Source of the DNA: Anniella stebbinsi
Lineage: Eukaryota > Chordata > Lepidosauria > Squamata > Anniellidae
NCBI GenBank assembly: GCA_029215795.1
Contig: JARDYH010000003.1
Span: forward strand, 15,637,001-15,701,000
DNA: 64,000 bases
Reading direction: 5' to 3'
The translations under genes and the position numbers were made by a program. The notes beneath the pieces are model-generated. The model was not told the DNA's origin, ran no database searches, and saw only the letters and a list, made by a program, of their open reading frames with translations. Below are positions 55,868 through 64,000 of the stretch, in pieces (position 1 is the stretch's first letter; each line of letters starts with the position of its first letter).

Positions 55868-56087
55868 CAGTGGTGGCAGGAGGTTCTGATTTTGGTAGGG
55901 GCTGTGAATCCATTCCAAGTTTCAATCCGAACCTGCCAGAACTCTAAAGGAGCTATCCAAGGTGTTGAAATATTTGGTGGAGAGGGTTCTGCACCTTGGA
56001 TAGCGCCTTCAGAGTTCTGGCTGGTTCTGATTGAAACCCAGAATGGATTCACAGCCCCACCAAAATTGGAGCCACCAGCCTCCACTG
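55868..56087. mobile_element. hAT-type MITE with CAGTGG-class ends, 220 bp
   Basis: Begins CAGTGGTGGCAGGAGGTTC and ends ACCAGCCTCCACTG. The arms share 'gctgtgaatccattccaagt' and 'ctggctggttctgattg'. Flanks AACAAAAC and GACAGAGC match at 5 of 8, an eroded duplication. Overlapping frames on both strands result from the arm symmetry. Confidence 0.82.
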
Positions 56088-56862
56088 GACAGAGCACTCT
56101 TGCTAGAGAACTGAATGGATCACATGCAAATGGCTGCACATGGGCCGCCAGTTGCCCATCCCTGGCTAAAAGAAACATAACATGTTCTGAACCCCAAATT
56201 ATTATTTTTCTTCTTCTTGAAATTCCTTGTTTTCCTGGACAGGAATCTCCATATTTGCCACCAGAGGTCATTCCAGATAAAAACCAGTGATTGGCAACAC
56301 TCGTCCCTGGTCTCTGCATTCATGTTTTTGGAGCGTGCCATGTAAGAAAGGACAGACACCATCCCCCTTGAGAAATGTCTTTGTCTTATTGAAACTTTTC
56401 TTTTCTTTCCCCCCATCTAATCTTCAGAAGTTTTACCTGAGGAAGAAGCTCCAAGAACCCTTGAGATGTTGCTTTAGGCAAAATCTACTGTCAGCCTGTG
56501 CACACACAAAAAAAGCTTGAGATTTTAAAATTGATTTATTTGCTTGTCTTATCAAAACTCTATGGAGGCTTTCCCCTGCAAGAACTACCAATCGTGTTGA
56601 CGTCCTTAATGAAATGCTCATGATGATGATGATGATGAACGCAAAATACTGATGGTGATAGTGTTGAATGATAATGATGATGTGGATAACAAGGGTATTC
56701 TAGGGGCTTTGGGCATCCTATAGATGACGGCTGAAATTTGCACCAATCACAAAACCAGCTTTTATCTTCATCCATAGCAGGCATCGCAGTCAAGAAACAC
56801 AACCATCATTAAACTCGAAAAGACAATTGGAAGAGGTTTCTGGGGGGACCGGGGAGATTACT
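56088..56862. other. No gene; (GAT)n near 56617-56637
   Basis: A short GATGAT run and related ATGATGATG scraps; otherwise unassigned. Confidence 0.45.
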
Positions 56863-57195
56863 GAATGATAATATAATAATATAATAATAATAATAATAAT
56901 AATAACAACAATAATAATAATAATAATAATTTATTTCTTACTCGCCTCTCCGTTTGGATTGAGGCGGGGAACAACAATATAATAAAATACATAAAACTGA
57001 TTAAAACATGACACACATTATTAAAACTGCATTAAAATATCCTAAAAACATCCTAAACACATTCTAAAATTCCACTGGATATGCCCGCCGGAAGAGAGGA
57101 GTCTTTATGGCTTTCTTAAATTCTAAAAGACTGTTAAGTTGACGAGTCTCCTCCGGCAGGTCATTCCACAGTCTGAGAGCATGATGGCAAGGACA
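56863..57195 (-). mobile_element. L2-clade LINE 3' end with (AAT)n tail
   Basis: The AAT run at 56863-56931 is the LINE's 3' tail read in reverse. It is followed by 'tcgcctctccgtttggattg', the UTR and then coding ('tgcccgccggaagagaggag', 'tcattccacagtctgagagc'). The same subfamily as 1-899, which lets the UTR be compared directly. Confidence 0.88.
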
Positions 57196-57689
57196 ATGGG
57201 AATCTCAGCGGAAAGCTCGCTTGATGTAATTAACAACAAAAAACTACAACTACTTGGGGTCCCCTCCCCCCATTTTGCAAAAATACAGCCTTTGAAATGA
57301 TGTGGCCTTTCTGCTATTGGCACATTGGAGAATTTTATCAGACTTTTGTTCCCTAAGCATTGGGAAGTGAAAGCAAGCCTTCAAGTTCTCAAAACTTACA
57401 GGGTTCCTGTATAAACAGTTTGGCATTTTTTTTACCTGTCTTGAAGTCCCAGGAATACTGTGACACCCCCTTTGCCATTATAAATCCATAGATGTCTTCA
57501 GCAATGGTAAAAGATGTCCCACCACCCCAAGTAGGAGGATATGCACTGCTGCTCACCCATCCAGGGCCTCCAACACCCACTCCCCATTGCTTCTGCCACC
57601 CACCCACCCCAGAGTGAGAGATCAGTCATTCATCCTCTCTAAGAGCTGCCCAGGCCTGCATGGCGTGCTTTGGGGTACTCTGCCTCAAA
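57196..57689. other. No recognisable gene
   Basis: Unassigned; C-rich runs near 57530-57610. Confidence 0.45.
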
Positions 57690-58118
57690 GTGAGGCACTG
57701 TGAGAATGTGGATAGGGGGACATTTTTCTCCCTCTCTCATAATACTAGAACCCAGTGGGGTCATCCCATGAAGCTGATTGGTGGGAGATTCAGGACAAAT
57801 AAAAGGACAGATTTCTTCACCCAATGCATATACTATGGGATTCACTACCACAAGATGTAGTGATGGCCACCAATTTGAATGACTTTAAAAGGGGGATAGA
57901 TAAATCCCTGGAGGAGAAGGCTATCGATGGCTACTAATCCCAATGGCTCCAATGGCTCTATGCTACCACCAGAAACAGAGGCAGTATGCCTTCGTAGACC
58001 AGTTGCTGGGGTCCTGCTAGTGGGTTTCTTCTGGGCAGCTGGTTGGCCAATTTATGAACAGAATTCTGGACTAGATGGACCCTTGGTCTGATCCAGAAGG
58101 ACTCTTCTTATGTTCATA
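57690..58118 (+). mobile_element. CR1 LINE 3' region
   Basis: 'gtggatagggggacattttt', 'ccatgaagctgattggtggg', 'ggagaaggctatcgatggct', and an end of 'ctggactagatggaccct' + 'tcttcttatgttcata'. Collinear with the minus-strand copy at 52.9-53.4 kb. Confidence 0.88.
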
Positions 58119-60827
58119 TGTGAGGTGGCCCTGGAGGTTACCTCTCCAGGGAGCCCATCTGCCCAATTTTTGCTCCAAGGACTCTCCTAGAGTGAAAGAC
58201 CAGGCAAGTGGCCTCTCTGGAGAGCCTACCCACCTGATATCTCACTCTGCAAGAGTCTTTAGAGTGAGAAATGGGGGCTGCTGTAGGACACCATTGGAGT
58301 AGAAAGGAAAAAAAACCCTTCTGCTTCTCCTACCCCTGCACGAATCGGGGCCTGAAAGAGGCCCCTTGAGGCCCTGATTGGTGCGGAGGTAGGGGAAGTG
58401 TGCTTTGCAGGCCTCCAGAAAGTGCACAGATTCCCCTGACCCCTACTTTCCAGAGGTCCCAGAAAGTGCACATCGCTGAGCGCTTGGCTAAGCCAGCTCC
58501 CAGAAAAGGCCGATTGGTCAGTGTTTGGCGAACCCACTGGGTGAGTCCCCCATGAGTTCATCATCCACACCTTTGAGACTGAACACAGACACAATCTGAG
58601 GTCAAGGTCTGTCCATTTCCAATTCTCCCCTTTTCCCCCTCCCAAAGAATTCAGCATGGGACCCCTTTAGACCTTTGGGTCTGCTTTTGAAGAAAACATC
58701 CTTGGTTTTTTTTTTCAAGGAATTCTTTTCTATTTCATCACTTCACTGAAATAAATGAGCCACTTCAGTGTGAGTGCAAAGGCTTCAACATGATCATTGG
58801 CCCATTGAGCCAGCCCTAGAAGCAGCAGGAGTTTCTCGTGCAGCTTCTACCTCCTGTGAAGCCTACACAAAGTGAGACACCATTGTTTCTTTTGAGTTCT
58901 CTGCAATTTGCAAGCAACTCATGGAAAGGGCATTTGCCAGAGGAGGGGGGGGGGTCCGTTATCACAAATTTTGACCTGGAAAGTTGATTTATGGAGCACA
59001 CCCAGACCTTCCTTTCTACTCAAATGCTATTTACTACTACTGAGTAGCAATGTCCTCCACCGGCATCCACTCCACATAGTTGTATTGGATTTGAAGTTGG
59101 CAGTAAATCCATCTGCAGTAAGTTTGAAGTGACTACTAATTTTTTAAAAAAAGAAAAAGAAAAAAGGGGAAACAGCTGAGATATTAATATTTAAAACTTT
59201 ACAGCTGCAATGGACATGTGTAATACATTTTCAAAGAGACAGAGAAGTTTTTTTGTTTTTTGTTTTTAAAATATTTTACATACAGCACTTGTCCTAAATA
59301 CATATTTACATTATAGGTTGGGAACTATTTTTTTTCTTACTGTTACCGTCTCTTGGGTAAAATGCAACCCTTTCAAAAATTTCCAATCTATGTTTTAACT
59401 GTTAGACAAGGGCACTCATACACACATCAGAAACAGTTTTTTTAAAAAAAAAAAAAACTAGGGCTGAGTCAACATTATTCACCACCCCCCAATTTCCTTT
59501 TCACTTAGATTTTTTTTTTAAAAAAAATGCCTCCCTCTCTTTCTTCGGCGTTATTTTTTTCCATTCCACTTTGAAAGGCCTGGAGTGGCTTTGATAGGAA
59601 TGTTGTAGAAATCCTCAGTTTCAAATGAGTTCTGATTTCAATGTATCTCATCTGCAGATTCTGCTGGGGACTAGCTTTTTCCTACTCCCGTGGAATCTGC
59701 AGATTTGCAAATTACTTTAAATTTAATTTAATTTTGGGAGGGATTTGCGCAATTTACACAATTTCGTTCATTTGCAAATGTGCATTAGGGCTAGTGCATA
59801 TTAGTTAATGCAGAGGTTGGAAGGCCATGCTTTACTTGCACACTTTGCGTCCTAGATCCTGCACTGAGCCAGAGCTTAAAGCAGTATCCAATTGTGTCTT
59901 TCCGTTAGGGCAACTGAAGTTGCGCGAGCAGAAACTAGGTTCTGAACGAGAGAAGAATCCAACTAAAGTTCAGTTGCACAAGCACGGTTGCACAAGCGGT
60001 TTTGCATAACACTTCTGCAATGTCTTGTGCAGGTCATGGTGCAAGCCATTGCGCAACCGGTTATGTAACTGTTTACATGTGTTGTGCGATGCGCATTGTG
60101 CGACCATTTGTTGTTGTTGTTGTTGTCTCAAGGAACTCTCCTCTATTTCATAGGGTTGTCGCGAGTGCCCAAATGGGTCCAGGAGCCCAGTAGAACCCCA
60201 CATCTGCCCCCCAGACCCAGGCACTTTCTACACCACAGGGCCTTCTGGGATGCAGGGGGGTGGTCCCGGGATTTCCTGCGACTGCCATTTTTTTTAAAAA
60301 ATAGGAGGGGCTGGTCGCTCAATTAAAATCCAGCAGAAAAGTGAGTTTAAAACAACAACAACCCTGCCCCAAACCCCTGCCATTGCATGGTGTAATCATG
60401 GCCCCAGTCAGGCATTCCTTTTGTGAGATTCCCCCTGAGCACTCATGAGGTCTTAGCAAGTGCTTTCCAGCCACCTGCCCATGCCCCAAAATGGGCAAAC
60501 TGGCAGCTGCTATTGATGCAGCCGCCATTGATGCAGGAAGGGGGGAGTGTGCAATTCCAGCATGTGTGTGGAATGACAACTCGCTGGGCTAAGCTGAGCC
60601 TCAGAAGAGGCTCATGTGGCCTGGTGAGCAGGGGCAGACTGCAGCGGTGACAGGGTGAGCACTCCCGAAGCCTAGCTCAAGTGAGTTCGCACACCGCTAG
60701 GAAACAGCCCATTCCAGTGTGAGTTCAAGGTTTCCAAATGACCACTGCCATGTTGATTCAGCAGACCAGTTTGCACAAGCCTAATGGGCAACCCCTTGCT
60801 CAGTGAAAAGTTTCAGCGGAGCAACAC
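58119..60827. other. No gene identified in 2.7 kb
   Basis: Holds an inverted pair 'cggggcctgaaagaggcccc' near 58347, homopolymer runs near 58690, 59440 and 59515, a TTG run near 60108-60125, and a 'ggcactttctacaccaca' motif near 60218 resembling the 31.26-kb element end. Frames of up to 132 codons lack domains. Confidence 0.4.
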
Positions 60828-60905
60828 TAGCGTGGTTTGTCACCCTTAGAGACTCCCCTTAGACTACATGATCTCTAAGGCCCTTTCAAGCTCTAGGAAT
60901 TGACA
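60828..60905 (+). mobile_element. CR1 fragment
   Basis: 'agactacatgatctctaagg' and 'ccctttcaagctctagga' match the last part of CR1 just before the octamer tail. Diverged. Confidence 0.55.
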
Positions 60906-61147
60906 ACTCTAGTGCAATCCTTCCCATCTTTTTGGGCGGATGAGGGGAAAGGGCTGTACAAATCACTCACACCTAATTGTTCCACGTTACACACTGCACA
61001 ACAGATGGGCACGCCCAAGCCTTTACTCTTCACACCATGCCTCTAGAGGGACTGCTGAGGCAAATGGATGAAACCGGGCCTCTCTCCAGCTCACCTGCAT
61101 GGGATAAATTGCTGTTGGTTGTAGGCACCTAATTACCAGGGAAATAT

Positions 61148-61240
61148 TGACAAATTGGAAGGAGTTCAGAGAAAAAGCACCACAAATGGTCAGGGGACCA
61201 GGAGGAATTTACATCTGAGGAAAGATAAAAAGAGCTGAAT
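61148..61240 (+). mobile_element. CR1 fragment
   Basis: 'gacaaattggaaggagttca' and 'gatggtcagggga'-like sequence ('aatggtcaggggaccaggag') match the CR1 3' coding/UTR boundary region as I remember it. Diverged and short. Confidence 0.5.
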
Positions 61241-62569
61241 ATGCAGAGCTCATTGAGGGGATAATTAAAGGAGGATGCCTTGTGGAGTCCACAGCAACTC
61301 CTACCCTTGTGTCAAGGATGGAGAGAAATGATTTAGGGCATCATCTGGAAATATGAATAGGAGTAATTTGGAAAGCAAGACGAGAAGACGCGTGCACCGA
61401 GTAATACAGCTCAAAAACTCCCAGGCAGGGAGAATGATTTAGGTTGTGAGGCAGATTTTAAAAAGAAGAGGAGCGGGAGGGGGAGAGGCCATGTTCTGTT
61501 GCGTTTGATATCAAACTAGACCGACAATGTGCCAAGGGGGTTCCCTTGGGATGCCAGAGTTAAAATCCTGCCACCAAACTGGAAAGGGATTTAGGCTGGG
61601 ATGCTTTGAATGTGACAGAGCTCGTGTCTCCCTGGAAAGTGCTAAGCCATCTGGGGATGAGAAGATGTTGATCTCTGGAGATCACACTGTTACTTAAGAG
61701 CTTTTTTATTTTTATTCCTTTGGCATGTCCCCACTGTGTTTCTGACATTAGGCATTTCTGGAGGGAGGGAGGGAATTACCCCCTCTCCCTAGCCACACCA
61801 CTGTAAATGACACAGGCCCTGGAAGTCCCGACCCAATAAACTTGATTTTTATTTTTATTTTAGTGATGGAGAATTAGTTCAAAGTGGAAGGGTTCAGAAT
61901 ATGTAGTACTCCTTGTAGACTCCATATAGGTTTGGGGGTTCTGAAGGTCTACATTTCCCATGATTCCTTGCACCTTCTTGCATCTCATCACTGTTGTTTT
62001 TGCAGTAGTCTAGGTAATGGAATGAGAGAGAGAAAAGGAAGCATGGAGTGAGTTAGAGGGAGAGGGAGGCAGAGCCCTCTGGAGGGAGGGAGTACCACAG
62101 TTCAGATGTAACCATCTCAGTCCGATATCCATGGTTTGATTTCCAGGTTTGGGAGCAAGCACTTAAAACACAGTTCCCTGGTTTGGATGCCAGGGAAACT
62201 GTAGTTTAAGCTATGTCAACGCATTTCTCGAAGCCAGGTGCATGAAGGGAAGATGGGAGGAGCAAAGAGAGAGTATGTACAAGATTCATTCACAGCCTGA
62301 TACACCATCTCAGGCTGAGATAATTATGTCTGAACCCGATCAGGCTGGTTGTGCGAGGCTGGGAGTTCCATTCCATTCAAGCCCAATGGGATTTCACAGT
62401 GTTTGTGTTCCCTTTCACTCAGGAGGCACTGAAGTGGAGGATGAAATCAAAAAGTTATTTCTCTGACAAGTATGGAATATGGGTCTGCTGGGCTAAACCA
62501 AGGAGTGTGTGGAGAGGATGAAACTGCCAATGATATTTACAAGAGGGGACTATGCCTCTAGCGGGCTAC
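61241..62569. other. No recognisable gene
   Basis: 61300-61560 is repeat-poor and could be constrained. GA-rich and GGGAGG patches occur near 62020-62090. No frame with a known domain. Confidence 0.4.
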
Positions 62570-63062
62570 AGGGCAGATACGTGGGTGTGCAATCTAGCGC
62601 ACTTGTGCAAGAGCACTGGTTACCTATTCGCTTCCAGGCCAGGTTTAAGGTTTTGGTAGTAGTGTACAAAGCCCTAAACAACATGGAACCAGGATATCTG
62701 AGGGAGTGTCTTCTCCATTACCAACCTGCCTGGTCACTGAGGTCATCAGATGGGATTCTCCTGGTGGTTCCACACTGTGAGAAGGGCCTTTAGTGTGGTG
62801 GCCCTTTACTTTGGAACTCCTGACCCCTGGAGGTCAGGCAGGTGCCAACACTGTGCTGCTTTCAGCACCTCCTGAAAACAGCTGTCTTCCTAACCAGCCA
62901 CAGGTTTTTTTAATTATTATTATTCTGCATTTTTTTAAAAAAAACAACAATTTTAATAATGATGTTTTAATTCTTTTTATCTTTTTACTTCTTAAGTACT
63001 TCTTATTGCTCCAGAAACTGTCTTAGATAATGAGAGGTATATGAATACTGTAAATAAATAAA
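62570..63062 (+). mobile_element. L2-clade LINE 3' end
   Basis: The frame reads EHWLPIRFQARFKVLVVVYKA and PGYLRECLLHYQP, the C-terminal L2 domain, with a shift afterwards. The 3' UTR runs to 'agaggtatatgaatactg' and an AAATAAATAAA tail. An old copy. Confidence 0.82.
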
Positions 63063-63554
63063 TATTATTACCCCATTTTGAGGTCCTCCCCCAAAATGAA
63101 AAAAAAAAATTGCTGCCATTTAAAAATGAATAAATATGGAACTCACATATTGGATCGACTTGTTACAGAATGAATTGACCCTAGTGGGGTGGGTGGAGGG
63201 TGGAATAGAATGAAATTCGAAAGGGCTCAAATGGGGGGGGGGGGAAACCTGTTGGGATTTCACCACTCCCTCACCACGTTTTCATACATTGCTAGCAAGA
63301 CCATGCTGTCACTTCTACCACTGTCCCTGTCATACCAACAAGTCTGTTTGTGAGAAGGAACGGCAAAGGATCTTACAAAGAAAGTTTGTGAAAAGCAGGT
63401 GACCCGAGAGGAAGTCAGCCAGCACCATCTGCTGCACCCACTTTGCTTAACTGTATGGAACTTTATTGTCTGGCCCTCAAAAGTGTTGTCTCAGCGGACA
63501 GGTGTCTCAGCAAAGAGGAGCGTGTGAAAATCCAACTGAGCAAGAACCTACAAA
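63063..63554. other. No recognisable gene
   Basis: A G run at 63233-63243. No gene. The 128-codon frame beginning at 63443 overlaps the next repeat and has no domain. Confidence 0.4.
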
Positions 63555-63690
63555 TAGCTTCCAACTACTGCAGTCAAATTGTTGTTGCCCTACAGCTCCC
63601 AACATCTGTGACCACGGGTCATGCTGGTTGGAACCGATGGGAGTTGGAGTCCAGCATTTTTTTTTTTGCAGGGGACACCAGTTCGTCATC
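63555..63690. mobile_element. Foldback MITE, CAGGGGTGGGCAACCT family
   Basis: 'cctacagctcccaacatctg' and 'accgatgggagttggagtcc', with 'ggtcatgctggttgg' between them. A T run interrupts the right arm. Confidence 0.6.
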
Positions 63691-64000
63691 CCTGACCCAT
63701 AGCTTCAACCAGCTTCCTCTAAGTACTCACATGCAAGGCATAAGAGTCTGTAATGCCCATCCCCAACACCCAGTATTCAGGGATATACTGCTTCTCCACC
63801 TGGAAGTTCTTTTTTGTTGTCATGAGTAAAGACCCACTAATTAGCAATGCTCCACGGAGCAGTAAGACCAATGGTGGTATGCTGATGTTAACAAAGAAAT
63901 TGTCTAATGGATTAGGTAAACATGTCAAATAAATACAAATAGCCTTCTTGTACTGAGTCAGATTATTTATTTATTTATTTATTATTGCGTTATATCCCAT
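63691..64000. other. Spacer, then LINE/SINE 3' tail cut by window end
   Basis: From 63965, TTATTTATTTATTTATT and 'gcgttatatcccat' look like the reversed 3' end of an L2/CR1-type LINE or 5S-type SINE on the minus strand; the body lies outside the window. Confidence 0.5.

Noticed and set aside
55783..56319. 178-codon minus frame overlapping a 132-codon plus frame
   Set aside because: Both arise from the mirrored arms of the CAGTGG-class MITE; the same peptide-like phrases appear on both strands.

Overview
This window looks like intergenic DNA from a squamate reptile (lizard or snake); I cannot name the species. The evidence is the repeat content. There are 5'-truncated L2-clade LINEs whose 3' ends carry the squamate-type 'compare ...accgcccagaaagcttcggctatgggg' signature and AAAT tails, CR1 fragments with the 'tattctatgattcta' tail, a probable 5S-rRNA-derived SINE, very many short hAT-type elements and many microsatellites. 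I found no convincing exon of a host gene, no tRNA or rRNA gene, and no bacterial-style operon. Every open frame I can explain is a transposon remnant.

Layout. 0-3.6 kb: an L2 LINE with a long uninterrupted reverse-transcriptase frame, then a CR1 split by a foldback hAT element, then a second copy of that element. 3.6-12.5 kb: a patchwork of hAT-type elements, most with recognisable 8-bp target-site duplications, plus CR1 pieces and an 864-bp GC-rich hAT element inside a microsatellite. 12.5-19.2 kb: fewer repeats, with two stretches that resemble conserved noncoding sequence (about 13.4-14.0 and 18.2-19.1 kb). 19.7-22.9 kb: L2 fragments, one retaining an A-D-D reverse-transcriptase motif. 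23.4-29.1 kb: the most notable feature, a 5.6-kb broken DNA transposon with terminal inverted repeats of about 450 bp. On the minus strand it carries remnants of a large protein with an XPG/FEN-like region and a C-terminal CXC cysteine cluster; the best match from memory is the Academ superfamily. A hAT element has inserted into that coding frame. 29-46 kb: more foldback elements, hAT elements (one with a 190-bp near-perfect palindrome centred on TGACGTCA), L2 and SINE pieces. 46-49.4 kb: an internally repeated, two-orientation repeat region. 49.5-64 kb: low-repeat stretches, CR1 and L2 fragments, and a 1.2-kb hAT-type element with an internal duplication.

The elements do not form a pathway; their interest is in nesting and structure. 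Nesting gives relative ages: hAT into CR1, hAT into the Academ-like gene, and L2 into a hAT element. The 320-bp hAT foldback family looks like an inverted dimer of a 181-bp unit that is also present alone. Elements with two different hAT-type termini share one internal hairpin module. All family names are from memory and from direct reading of ends and duplications; no database search was possible.
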